A stretch of DNA of 46,051 nt from Paludibacteraceae bacterium (lineage in GTDB: Bacteria > Bacteroidota > Bacteroidia > Bacteroidales > Paludibacteraceae): assembly GCA_017508305.1 (NCBI GenBank), contig JAFVZF010000093.1, positions 1-46,051 of the forward strand, written 5' to 3'. The notes below the pieces were generated by a model. It did no database searches, was not told where the DNA came from, and was given only the letters and a program-made list of their open reading frames with translations. How positions within the stretch are numbered: position 1 is the stretch's first letter; each line of letters starts with the position of its first letter. Both the position numbers and the translations under genes were made by a program. This document shows, piece after piece, positions 8,296 to 16,394 of the stretch.

Positions 8296-9516
8296 TTAGT
8301 TAACGCTTTCTTCGACAAAATCCAGTTCCCAATTCTTTTTGGCTAATTCCATTCTTTCTTTTCGAATCTCTTTTTCGTCGCGTTTTAACAAATCAAACAC
8401 AGTCGAAATGGTATATGGATTACTTTTTAAAGAATTGAGCCAATTGTAAGTAACATAGGTAGAAAAAAAGGCAAAAAGAACAAACACTCCACAAGATGCC
8501 TGCATAAGCACCCTTTGAGAGACCTTGTTTAAGATGCTTTTTACGTTATCTTCTTGCTCCAACAACATAGAACATGTGGAAAGTATGTAAACAATAAAGA
8601 AAGGCATAAAATACGAACGGTAACGCAACAAGGATGCGTAATAGGGATAAAGCAACGCCAACGCCAAAGACGACACCAACAGGATTGCTTTCATTTGGGA
8701 GAAATAATTTTTTTGATTATCGCACACGCAAAGGAAAAGAATCATAAAAGCATACAAGATAAAAATGGGTTGAATGGCGTCTGCCATAGCCAAGTGATGA
8801 TTCAAAGAAACCAGCATGTTCTCGCTCATGCCAACAGCATTTGCCAATGCAAAGAGCAGTTTATTCATGGGCAAGATTAAGAGCAAAAGCATCAGGGCAA
8901 AAACCATCATGTAGTTTTCTTTCTTTACTTGGAATCCGAACATCCAAAACACACCTACCGGAAGGGCAAATAAGATAGCCGATTTGTGCATCGACAGTGC
9001 TAACAAAGCATACAACAGGGTACGAATTTTCTTACTTTCACAATATGCCAAATAAGCAAGAATAAGAAATGACACTGCCATACATTGGCGATTTTGTACC
9101 AAAATCAAATTGACATCGAAGGTAAACAACAAGAACAAGGCCAAGACTTTAAATCGAGGCATAAGTCGAAACAACCGATGGATGGCGTAAAAATAAATCA
9201 CAGAGACGACTGCCGTAAGTCCCCAATAAGAAAGTCCTATATACTTGCATATACTGCAAAAATAAGTATATCCAATTTCAAAAGCTGGCCACTGAAACTT
9301 TCCAGTTACAATATCCATAGGCGGAGCAACCACATCATACATGCGCACATACCAATGAATATCAGCTCCGTAGTAATATTTAATGGTCGAAAAAACAAAA
9401 ACAAATGCAAATGCCAACTGATACATAAGACGATGAAATTTCTTGTCGGCAGGCAACACAAAATCGGTTGCTGCAAACAACATCAAACCAACTGTAATCA
9501 GCAAATGCAATGTCAT
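8296..9516 (-). CDS. EpsG/Wzy-like polysaccharide polymerase
   Basis: A 406-residue polytopic protein with about ten hydrophobic segments. It carries the EpsG-family features: STIKYYYGADIHWYVRMY near residue 45 (the usual RxGxDxxxY-like segment), EIGYTYFCSICKYIG, and LALSMHKSAILF with the conserved His of the 'HxSA' loop. EpsG/Wzy proteins polymerise undecaprenyl-linked repeat units on the periplasmic face. It lies between the flippase and the transferases with 2-base gaps on both sides, which supports the polymerase role. Wzy proteins diverge strongly, so the call rests on topology, these short motifs and context. Confidence 0.82.
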   Translation of the reverse strand: MTLHLLITVGLMLFAATDFVLPADKKFHRLMYQLAFAFVFVFSTIKYYYGADIHWYVRMYDVVAPPMDIVTGKFQWPAFEIGYTYFCSICKYIGLSYWGLTAVVSVIYFYAIHRLFRLMPRFKVLALFLLFTFDVNLILVQNRQCMAVSFLILAYLAYCESKKIRTLLYALLALSMHKSAILFALPVGVFWMFGFQVKKENYMMVFALMLLLLILPMNKLLFALANAVGMSENMLVSLNHHLAMADAIQPIFILYAFMILFLCVCDNQKNYFSQMKAILLVSSLALALLYPYYASLLRYRSYFMPFFIVYILSTCSMLLEQEDNVKSILNKVSQRVLMQASCGVFVLFAFFSTYVTYNWLNSLKSNPYTISTVFDLLKRDEKEIRKERMELAKKNWELDFVEESVN

Positions 9517-9518
9517 AC

Positions 9519-10781
9519 TTAACTTTTGTATATCTTACGAACTGGGCTTACCATCAACACGCATACGGTTATTTCTGTCAGCAACAACGCAAACGCCGTT
9601 CCGTACATGCCGTAAAAATAAGACAACACCAATACGCTACTAATAGCGACTATACCCGCCACTATGTAAACATTCCGAAAATAATTTTTGTAACTCGAAT
9701 CGCCAATGGCCAAAAGTACTAATTGCCCTGCTACGCCTCCCAGTCCCACAAACAAAGGTACAGCAGCCATGATAGCAAAAAGTCCATCTGTATGATTATA
9801 ATCATCGCCTAAAAAGGTAATGGCATAGGGCGATGCAAATACCATACAACAGCCTATGAGCACCATACAAGCCACAACAACCCCAAACAAATAGCCAACT
9901 CGTTTTAGCGCCAACCCCTTATCTTGCTGCGCTAAACTGGCAATATGGGGGTAAAACACCTGCAAAACGGGAATCAATGCCATGTAACATAGTGCTCGCA
10001 TGATTCTATCTACTGCCGAATATTGTCCTACCTCCTGAGGTGTTGCAAAATAGCCCAATATCAACACAAAACAAGCCGTATAAATACTGGTTGCCGCTGT
10101 CGATAAGAATATCGGAAAACTCTCTGCCAATTCTTCTTTGACATTGCTCCACGACACCGATACAAACTTAACCCACTTGTTTTTGGCAATCATACCCCAC
10201 GAGATAACGGCGGCTACTATCGCCACCATGCCTTGCAAGAATGCTGCCCACAGATAATCGTCGGGCGATTTTACCAACCAAAAGGTGAGTGGCAATACGG
10301 ATACTTTAGCAATACCATTAAAAATGGATACCCACTTAATTTGTCCCAATCCCTGAAATAAGAACACGAACAAACCTGCTTGCCCCATCACTACCAAAAA
10401 CATCACGAGCATCGTGGTTCGGTAAACGGCAAACTCTGGTACCAGCGACACCACGAACAGCAAGGCAAAACTCAACAACAGAAGCCCCATTTTGGCATAC
10501 ACCGTTGCCGAGAATATCTTATTGAGTTCTTGTTGATTATCTTTTGCCAAAGCAATGCGTTTGGTAGCACTCAAATTAAATCCAAAATCAACCAACAGCA
10601 TCAAGTATTGTGCTACTGCTAGCGAAAACCCGATATAACCAAATTTTTCGGCACCTAATACTTTCATTAGGTAGGGTAAAACCAACAGAGGGACTATGTA
10701 ATTTAGTCCCTGTAAGGCAATGAGGTAAAATACATCTTTTATCTCACGCTTGTTGCTACTGAGTGCGTCTTTTACGCCCAA
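9519..10781 (-). CDS. Wzx-type oligosaccharide flippase
   Basis: 420 residues with about 12 transmembrane segments, matching the polysaccharide transport (MOP) superfamily. The N-terminal ALQGLNYIVPLLVLPYLMKVLGAEKFGYIGFSLAVAQY is characteristic of RfbX/Wzx. It would flip lipid-linked repeat units across the inner membrane. It is the first gene of the glycan cluster proper and begins 11 bases after the proS stop, so transcription may read through from proS. No Wzz chain-length regulator and no initiating sugar-phosphate transferase are seen nearby. Confidence 0.92.
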   Translation of the reverse strand: MGVKDALSSNKREIKDVFYLIALQGLNYIVPLLVLPYLMKVLGAEKFGYIGFSLAVAQYLMLLVDFGFNLSATKRIALAKDNQQELNKIFSATVYAKMGLLLLSFALLFVVSLVPEFAVYRTTMLVMFLVVMGQAGLFVFLFQGLGQIKWVSIFNGIAKVSVLPLTFWLVKSPDDYLWAAFLQGMVAIVAAVISWGMIAKNKWVKFVSVSWSNVKEELAESFPIFLSTAATSIYTACFVLILGYFATPQEVGQYSAVDRIMRALCYMALIPVLQVFYPHIASLAQQDKGLALKRVGYLFGVVVACMVLIGCCMVFASPYAITFLGDDYNHTDGLFAIMAAVPLFVGLGGVAGQLVLLAIGDSSYKNYFRNVYIVAGIVAISSVLVLSYFYGMYGTAFALLLTEITVCVLMVSPVRKIYKS

Positions 10782-10792
10782 TATAAGTTGTT

Positions 10793-12265
10793 TTAATAAG
10801 CCCTTGCAAATACTACTCGCTGTTTAGAGGGTTTGCCTGTTACCATACAAACACCCGGAGTAGTATCACCATCCAATGGAATACAACGGATGGTTGCTTT
10901 GGTTTCTTCTTTGATTTTTTCTTCGGTTTCGGGAGTACCATCCCAGTGACAAAGCAAAAAGCCGCCTTTTTCTATTTCTACTTTGAACTCTTCGTACGAA
11001 TTTACCTCGCGGGTAACCGATGCACGGAAATCGACCGCTTTTTGATAAATATTTTTTTGGATGGCATCCAACAGGTTTTGAATGTATTCAGTTAGGTTGT
11101 CAAACGATACCGTTTCTTTAGTAAGGGTATCACGACGTGCTACCTCAACGGTGTTATTTTCCAAGTCGCGAGCACCCATCGCCAAACGAACAGGCACCCC
11201 TTTTAGTTCGTACTCGGCAAATTTCCAACCGGGTTTCTTGCTATCGTCGTTGTCGTATTTAAAGCTAATGCCTACTGCTTTTAGTTGAGCGGTTAGCTCG
11301 GCTACTTTGGCGTTGATAGCATCCAACTGTTCTTGGTTTTTGTAGATAGGAACAATCACAACTTGATAAGGAGCCAAAGCAGGAGGAAGCACCAAACCAT
11401 TGTCATCCGAGTGCGACATGATAAGCGCACCCATTAAACGGGTAGACACACCCCACGAAGTAGCCCACACCAGTTCTTGTTTGTTTTCTTTGTTCATAAA
11501 GGTAACATCAAACGCTTTGGCAAAGTTTTGTCCCAAGAAGTGCGATGTACCTGCTTGCAATGCCTTGCCGTCTTGCATCAACGCCTCGATACAGAAAGTT
11601 TCCAAGGCACCTGCAAAACGTTCGTTAGCGGTTTTTACGCCTTTAAGCACCGGTACTGCCATCACATTTTCCGCAAAATCGGCGTATACATTTAGCATTT
11701 TTACGGTTTCTTCCAAGGCTTCTTCTTTGGTTGCATGTGCGGTATGTCCCTCTTGCCACAAAAATTCGGCTGTACGCAAAAACAAACGCGTACGCATTTC
11801 CCAACGCACCACATTTGCCCATTGGTTACACAAAATAGGAAGATCGCGGTACGAATGAATCCAATTTTTGTAGGTATTCCAGATGATGGTTTCGGAAGTT
11901 GGACGAACAATCAATTCTTCTTCTAACTTGGCAGCGGGATCCACTACCACGCCGCTACCATCGGGGTTATTTTTAAGACGATAGTGAGTTACTACCGCAC
12001 ATTCTTTGGCAAAGCCTTCTACGTGGTCGGCTTCCTTGCTTAAGAATGATTTGGGGATAAACAACGGAAAATAAGCATTTACGTGGCCCGTTTCTTTGAA
12101 ACGCTTATCCAACTCGTGTTGCATTTTTTCCCAAATGGCATAGCCATAAGGTTTGATTACCATACAACCACGTACGGCAGAATTTTCTGCCAAATCTGCT
12201 TTGATTACTAAGTCATTATACCATTGAGCGTAGTTTTCTGCTCTGGAAGTTAGTTCTTTTGCCAT
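10793..12265 (-). CDS. proS: Prolyl-tRNA synthetase, short archaeal/eukaryal type
   Basis: 490 residues; charges tRNA-Pro. The class II motifs are visible: [53 protein letters not shown] and the C-terminal [27 protein letters not shown] zinc-domain-like region ending in Tyr. The bacterial editing (INS) domain is absent, which defines the archaeal/eukaryal-like form common in Bacteroidota. A -7 box TACTTTTG at 12286-12293 lies about 20 bases upstream. The polysaccharide flippase follows after 11 bases. Confidence 0.96.
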   Translation of the reverse strand: MAKELTSRAENYAQWYNDLVIKADLAENSAVRGCMVIKPYGYAIWEKMQHELDKRFKETGHVNAYFPLFIPKSFLSKEADHVEGFAKECAVVTHYRLKNNPDGSGVVVDPAAKLEEELIVRPTSETIIWNTYKNWIHSYRDLPILCNQWANVVRWEMRTRLFLRTAEFLWQEGHTAHATKEEALEETVKMLNVYADFAENVMAVPVLKGVKTANERFAGALETFCIEALMQDGKALQAGTSHFLGQNFAKAFDVTFMNKENKQELVWATSWGVSTRLMGALIMSHSDDNGLVLPPALAPYQVVIVPIYKNQEQLDAINAKVAELTAQLKAVGISFKYDNDDSKKPGWKFAEYELKGVPVRLAMGARDLENNTVEVARRDTLTKETVSFDNLTEYIQNLLDAIQKNIYQKAVDFRASVTREVNSYEEFKVEIEKGGFLLCHWDGTPETEEKIKEETKATIRCIPLDGDTTPGVCMVTGKPSKQRVVFARAY

Positions 12266-12285
12266 TTACATTGTATTTAATGGTG

Positions 12286-12293
12286 CAAAAGTA
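12286..12293 (-). promoter_or_regulatory. -7 box upstream of proS
   Basis: TACTTTTG on the minus strand matches TAnnTTTG 20 bases before the proS ATG. No TTG lies 19-20 bases further upstream, so this is a partial match only. Confidence 0.4.
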
Positions 12294-12345
12294 CTAAAAT
12301 TAGTAGAAAGTTGAAAGCAATTGCGTAAAAAGAATCTGCCAACCA

Positions 12346-12636
12346 TTATTCTACCACATACACATCTTCGTTGGGAGCATGCATACGATAACGTTCGCGC
12401 GCAAAACGTTCCAAATCGTCCTTATCCGATTTAAGTTGCTGTAAACGCTGCTTATTTTGTTCGGATTTGGCCTTGTAATGCTCAATCTCTTGCTTTAACT
12501 CCCTAATGGTTATGGTATTCTGAATACGTGTTTGCAAGTTGTGCACATTGCTCGTAAACATAGCAATTAGAAACAGCACAAACACCAACAGGTACTTAAA
12601 TGCTTTTGATTTAAAAAAGCGAATCAACTTCTTCAT
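12346..12636 (-). CDS. FtsB/DivIC-like septum formation initiator
   Basis: 96 residues from the ATG at 12636; an upstream in-frame ATG (12711) lies inside birA and adds unrelated sequence. It has a short basic cytoplasmic tail, a single transmembrane helix (about 14-30), then a coiled coil from about 38 to 75 (RELKQEIEHYKAKSEQNKQRL) and a terminal FARERYRMHAPNEDVYVVE. That order is the FtsB/DivIC signature: a bitopic divisome protein bridging FtsL and FtsQ/DivIB in the periplasm. It lies between birA and proS on the same strand, 43 bases after birA. The family is very likely; FtsB and DivIC cannot be told apart. Confidence 0.88.
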   Translation of the reverse strand: MKKLIRFFKSKAFKYLLVFVLFLIAMFTSNVHNLQTRIQNTITIRELKQEIEHYKAKSEQNKQRLQQLKSDKDDLERFARERYRMHAPNEDVYVVE

Positions 12637-12679
12637 TGCAGGCAAAAATAATGGTCTTGCACGAATCCGCCAAATTTTT

Positions 12680-13408
12680 TCAAAGCAAAAAATGCACCTC
12701 TTTAAAGGCATATCTTCTGTCTTTTCCCTCTCTGTCCTTTACATGTAAAAAACCTTGGGGTTCGACACACTCGATACAGCCCTCAAAGACTCCATACTCA
12801 TCTTCATACATGGCCCATTGCTGGTAGCGATACAATACCTTTAAGTAATCGCTACGCACCTCTTGCGGTTGCTGTTGCACCTGCAAATAGCGCCTTTTGA
12901 GTGCTGCCTGCAGCTCATTTAAACAGACGGACAGGTTGGACTCTCTGCCGATAATTTGCCACAAAGAAATTGGGTTAGGTGCATCACTTACAAACTCTTT
13001 CTGATTGACATTCAATCCTATGCCAACTATCGATGCCGCAATAGTCGTTCCCGACAGATTATTTTCGATCAAAATACCGGCAATTTTCTTGTTGCACCAA
13101 TAAATGTCATTGGGCCACTTTACCATAAATCCATCTGCCATGGTCGATAAAAAATCCACTACCGCCAATGCAACTGCCTGCGATAGCAAGAACTGCTCTT
13201 TTACAGACAACCAAACAGGTCTAAATAAAATACTGAACAAAAGGTTCTTCTCCTTTTCCGACTCCCACGTATTGGTCAATTGTCCCCGACCGTTGGTCTG
13301 AAACGAGGTATGCACCAATACGCCTTCGGGCAAATTGTCTGCTTGCCATTTTTGCTGCATCCACGCATTGGTAGAGGCAAGGGATGGTATGTATATCTGT
13401 TCGTTCAT
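12680..13408 (-). CDS. birA: Biotin-[acetyl-CoA-carboxylase] ligase
   Basis: 242 residues, a single-function ligase with no N-terminal DNA-binding domain, so it is not a BirA-type repressor. Motifs: TSFQTNGRGQLTNTW (biotinyl-AMP loop), MVKWPNDIYWCNKKIAGILIE (catalytic KWPND and biotin-binding region), IVGIGLNVNQ. The start at 13408 overlaps the comF stop as ATGA; a longer frame to 13594 reads through comF on another frame and is rejected. Biotin ligase is needed here for Lys580 of OadA in the decarboxylase operon and for acyl-CoA carboxylases elsewhere. Confidence 0.95.
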   Translation of the reverse strand: MNEQIYIPSLASTNAWMQQKWQADNLPEGVLVHTSFQTNGRGQLTNTWESEKEKNLLFSILFRPVWLSVKEQFLLSQAVALAVVDFLSTMADGFMVKWPNDIYWCNKKIAGILIENNLSGTTIAASIVGIGLNVNQKEFVSDAPNPISLWQIIGRESNLSVCLNELQAALKRRYLQVQQQPQEVRSDYLKVLYRYQQWAMYEDEYGVFEGCIECVEPQGFLHVKDREGKDRRYAFKEVHFLL

Positions 13409-14100
13409 GTTGTAGACGCTACTGCAACAGTAGCAATGCTGATTTTTATATCTGTTACCACCGATTGCAAGGTATGCACCGCCGAAGCCAATGTTGCACC
13501 GGTTGTTATTACGTCGTCTATTAGTACAATGTGTTTTCGCTGATACAATTCTTTGGCAGACGAAACGGAAAAAATACCGAGGGTATTTTGCCATCGCTCA
13601 TATACCCTTTTATTGGTTTGCGTTGTAGTCGGTGCGTGGCGCAATAGCAAACCCTCATCGACAGCAATGCCCGTTACCAGACCGATTCCTTTTGCCACGC
13701 ACATTGCCTGATTATAGCCCCTATGCCGCAAACGATTAGCGTGCAACGGAATGGGCACCAATACATCCACGTTTTCAAACCAACCAGCACACTCCATTGC
13801 CATTTGCCGTCCCAATTGCACACCCAGCTGTGGCTTGTTTTTATACTTTAGCGCATGCAGCAAGCATTGCATTGTACCCCCTTTAACAAAATAGCACCAC
13901 GCCATGGCCTTCTCTATGGGCACTTTGCCCCAAAACAGCTGTTCTACCTGATTATCTGCTTGTCGATAAAAGTGCGTGCGAGCAAAAGCATGCAAACAGC
14001 CCAAACATACTTCCTGTTCGGTAGCTACCAAAGGCCGCCCGCACCCTACACACAAAGAGGGAAACAGCAGGCGATACAAATCGAGCCAATAGTTTTTCAT
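13405..14100 (-). CDS. comF: ComF family phosphoribosyltransferase-like protein
   Basis: 231 residues with the ComF/GntX layout: an N-terminal CxxC...CxxC zinc cluster (CVGCGRPLVATEQEVCLGC), a middle VLVPIPLHANRLRHRGYNQA segment, and a C-terminal PRPP-binding motif IVLIDDVITTGATL. ComF proteins support DNA uptake or recombination in competent bacteria, but the biochemical role is poorly defined. The gene is co-transcribed with birA through a 4-base overlap. A TATTTTTG box at 14133-14140 lies 33 bases upstream. Confidence 0.93.
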   Translation of the reverse strand: MKNYWLDLYRLLFPSLCVGCGRPLVATEQEVCLGCLHAFARTHFYRQADNQVEQLFWGKVPIEKAMAWCYFVKGGTMQCLLHALKYKNKPQLGVQLGRQMAMECAGWFENVDVLVPIPLHANRLRHRGYNQAMCVAKGIGLVTGIAVDEGLLLRHAPTTTQTNKRVYERWQNTLGIFSVSSAKELYQRKHIVLIDDVITTGATLASAVHTLQSVVTDIKISIATVAVASTT

Positions 14101-14132
14101 TGTATTAAGTAATTAAGATGACTTATCGTATG

Positions 14133-14140
14133 CAAAAATA
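14133..14140 (-). promoter_or_regulatory. -7 box upstream of comF
   Basis: TATTTTTG on the minus strand matches TAnnTTTG. The -33 partner is poor (nearest TTG is 23 bases away). Confidence 0.35.
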
Positions 14141-14194
14141 GCGAACCGCATCGGATTTTATGGCAATCCTTGGCATTTTTATCTTTTTTTATCC

Positions 14195-14202
14195 TATCTT
14201 TG
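14195..14202 (+). promoter_or_regulatory. -7 box immediately before the FemAB-like gene
   Basis: TATCTTTG ends only seven bases before the ATG at 14210. If used, transcription would begin at or next to the start codon and the mRNA would be leaderless or nearly so. The nearest TTG is 22 bases upstream, longer than the usual 19. Confidence 0.45.
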
Positions 14203-14209
14203 TTGTGAG

Positions 14210-15166
14210 ATGGACGCAAAAGACACATACCGCCGCCTGTGCAAACAACGCACAGACATTCCACTTTTTTTACAGCCATGGTGGTTGGATGCCACCGATA
14301 TGGCATGGGATGTCATGCTGTACCAAGAGAAAGGACAAATACGTGGCATTTACGTCTACTCCTACTGCAAAAAATGGGGCAAAACCATTATTACCCAACC
14401 TACCCTTACCCAATACAGCGGTCCTTACCTATTGGACCAAGCATCGCTATCGCAAATAGAACAGTATTCACTACAAAATAAGGCGTACAACTACTTTATA
14501 GACCAATTAGAGCAACGAGGCTACTCCTTTTTGGAACAAAATTTTCACCACAGCCAAACCAACCATCAACCCTTTTATTGGCAGGGATTCCGACAAACCA
14601 CACGGTATTCTTATTTATTGGAAAACATTGCTGATATGGATGCTATATGGAACGGTATGTCGCATCGCAAAAGGCAGAAAAATATCAGCAAAACACAAGG
14701 AAAATTTTGCCTCATCGACGATATGTCGTACGCCGAATTTTATCGTTTCTACCGCAGTACATTGCAAGAGAAAGGGAAAGAAATTTTTTACGATGCCTCG
14801 ACCTTTGCCAAGCTGCATAATGCTGCCAAATCCCGTCAACAAGGGCAAATTCTTGCCCTATACGACGAGCAAAACGATTTACACGTAGCCTTATGGGTGG
14901 TATGGGACAGGCAAACCGCCTACAATATGATTATTGCCATCAACCCACGCTACAAAAGCAGCGGAGCCACTTCGTTGATTATATGGGAGGTCTTGCAATT
15001 TTTACAAGACAAAACACAACATTACGATTTTGAAGGGAGCATGATACAAGGCGTTGCACTCAAAGATCAATCCTTTGGCGCCAAACAAGTGGCTTACCAT
15101 ACAATACAAAAAAGCCATAGCAAGCTATACTCACTATGGCGTCGTTTAAAAGGCAGTAATTGGTAA
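14210..15166 (+). CDS. FemAB/GNAT-like acyltransferase
   Basis: 318 residues resembling the FemAB-type and GNAT-type proteins that add amino-acyl groups: PLFLQPWWLDA at the start, GKTIITQPTLTQYSGPYL, a central MSHRKRQKNISKTQGKF segment, and a C-terminal INPRYKSSGATSLIIWEVLQFLQDKTQHYDFEGSM, which corresponds to the acyl-donor-binding region and the DFEGS motif typical of this group. True Fem proteins build peptidoglycan cross-bridges from aminoacyl-tRNA, but Gram-negative members act on other acceptors, often outer glycans. It is a lone plus-strand gene divergent from comF. Substrate unknown. Confidence 0.75.
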   Translation: MDAKDTYRRLCKQRTDIPLFLQPWWLDATDMAWDVMLYQEKGQIRGIYVYSYCKKWGKTIITQPTLTQYSGPYLLDQASLSQIEQYSLQNKAYNYFIDQLEQRGYSFLEQNFHHSQTNHQPFYWQGFRQTTRYSYLLENIADMDAIWNGMSHRKRQKNISKTQGKFCLIDDMSYAEFYRFYRSTLQEKGKEIFYDASTFAKLHNAAKSRQQGQILALYDEQNDLHVALWVVWDRQTAYNMIIAINPRYKSSGATSLIIWEVLQFLQDKTQHYDFEGSMIQGVALKDQSFGAKQVAYHTIQKSHSKLYSLWRRLKGSNW

Positions 15167-15167
15167 A

Positions 15168-15650
15168 CTATACTAATCTAAAGACTTCTGCAAAATAGTA
15201 GTACGCCATTACGCCCGACAAGATAAGCCCCAATATCATAGTTAAAAAGTTTCCTACAAACGAACCAAATCCTGCTCTTACACTATCGGATGTTGTATTT
15301 CCATTCAACATTTCGCCAACTACAGCCCCAATAAAGGGTCCGACAATAATGCCCCATGGCACAAAAAACAACCCTAAGAGCAAGCCTATTACGCCTCCCC
15401 ATTGTCCGGCTTTGCTACCTCCATACTTTTTGACACCCCAAATGGGAATCACATAATTGAGTACTTGTTGCAACACCACCAACAGCAGCATAATCAGCAA
15501 AAATTGGGCACTAAAAGAACAACCATCTATCAGTAACAGCAGCAGTAAACCTACATACGACACAGGTGTACCCGGCAAGACAGGTAGCAAAGAACCCGCC
15601 ACGCCAATTAACACGCAGAGGGCTCCTACTATCATAATAAATACGTCCAT
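15168..15650 (-). CDS. DUF456 family membrane protein
   Basis: 160 residues, about five hydrophobic helices rich in Gly. It has the DUF456 features: GSLLPVLPGTPVSYVGLLLLLLIDG near the N-terminus, GGSKAGQWGGVIGLLLGLFF, GPFIGAVVGEML, and a GFGSFVGNFL segment. Function is not established for this family. It starts 1 base after the stop of the PepSY-like gene, so the pair is translationally coupled. It converges with the FemAB-like gene (1-base gap). Confidence 0.88.
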   Translation of the reverse strand: MDVFIMIVGALCVLIGVAGSLLPVLPGTPVSYVGLLLLLLIDGCSFSAQFLLIMLLLVVLQQVLNYVIPIWGVKKYGGSKAGQWGGVIGLLLGLFFVPWGIIVGPFIGAVVGEMLNGNTTSDSVRAGFGSFVGNFLTMILGLILSGVMAYYYFAEVFRLV

Positions 15651-15651
15651 A

Positions 15652-16101
15652 CTAATCGTCTATTTCCAACAGATTGCCTTGCAAGTCAAATTTAAGTTCT
15701 AAACCACCCGATAATTTCACTTCGTAGTCGCGGCGATTTTTTTCAAGTTTCTTGACTTGTTGATCGGGCATATTAGTCGACAAATAGGCCTGAATGGGTG
15801 CTGGAATTATTTCGGCCGGCACCACACAATCTTTGCATTCAAAATCTTTCCATTCGCCATTGCGATTAAACTCCAAACCATCGCCTGTGGTAAAGACAAC
15901 CATGTACGAAGAATCAAAAAGTTCGGCATCGTACGTTACGTATGCTTGTTTGTACATGGGGTTCGAAGATGGGAAATATTTACGGGTAAAATCTTGTGCC
16001 GCTTGTGGCATTGATTCGAAAGGAACCAATTTTTCGGCAGCATTTATCGCCATAGAGCCCACCATAAGAGCTGCTAACAGCATTAAAATTTGTTTTTTCA
16101 T
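15652..16101 (-). CDS. Secreted PepSY-like domain protein
   Basis: 149 residues. Residues 1-21 form a signal peptide (MKKQILMLLAALMVGSMAINA). The mature part has two repeats of the PepSY-like/beta-lactamase-inhibitor-protein-like unit: GLEFNRNGEWKDFEC with VPAEIIPAPIQAYL, then YEVKLSGGLELKFDLQGNLLEI. Members of this group are common in Bacteroidota periplasm or outer membrane and have no settled function; the two Cys near 'ECKDC' could form a disulfide. Coupled to the DUF456 gene. Confidence 0.85.
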   Translation of the reverse strand: MKKQILMLLAALMVGSMAINAAEKLVPFESMPQAAQDFTRKYFPSSNPMYKQAYVTYDAELFDSSYMVVFTTGDGLEFNRNGEWKDFECKDCVVPAEIIPAPIQAYLSTNMPDQQVKKLEKNRRDYEVKLSGGLELKFDLQGNLLEIDD

Positions 16102-16222
16102 ACGCTAATAGTTTATGATTACAATAGCAAAAATAACGTTCGTATCGAAAACTTTTGTTTATTTATCTATAAAGAATATTAAAATTGACGAATCGGTGTT
16201 TAAGCTATTAAACAACAAGCAA

Positions 16223-16350
16223 CTTCGACTTGCGACTTTATTCGGGCTTTGCCCTCATGAAGTCAGGCTGCGGTTCGGCATAATCAAGCAAGCTTGCTTC
16301 TGCGCTCACCTTGCACTGACTTTCGACTTATGACTTTTGACATTTGACGT
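16223..16350. repeat. Dispersed intergenic repeat, copy A (upstream of metG)
   Basis: This copy has three parts shared with copy B at 34023-34211. They are a CGACTTGCGACTT-TTCGGGCTT block (16223-16255), a TCGGCATARTCAAG...CTTGC-TCTGCGCTC block (16275-16308), and a CTTTCGACTTrTGACTTTTGAC block (16319-16341). The middle block holds a 14-base palindrome, AAGCAAGCTTGCTT (16286-16299). The block order differs between copies. The last block contains the TTG of the metG promoter. Confidence 0.7.
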
Positions 16351-16366
16351 TTATTTTGTATCTTTG
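16337..16366 (+). promoter_or_regulatory. metG promoter
   Basis: TTG at 16337-16339, exactly 19 bases, then TATCTTTG at 16359-16366: a full match to the Bacteroidota promoter. The -33 box lies inside dispersed repeat copy A. Transcription would start near 16373, giving a leader of about 20 bases. Confidence 0.75.
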
Positions 16367-16394
16367 TCACCCTATACAGCAAAATTGCATTTTT

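Noticed and set aside
13409..13594. Upstream extension of birA (304-residue frame)
   Set aside because: The extra 62 residues are out of frame with comF, full of Cys/Arg/Asn, and unlike ligase. The ATGA overlap at 13405-13408 marks the real start.
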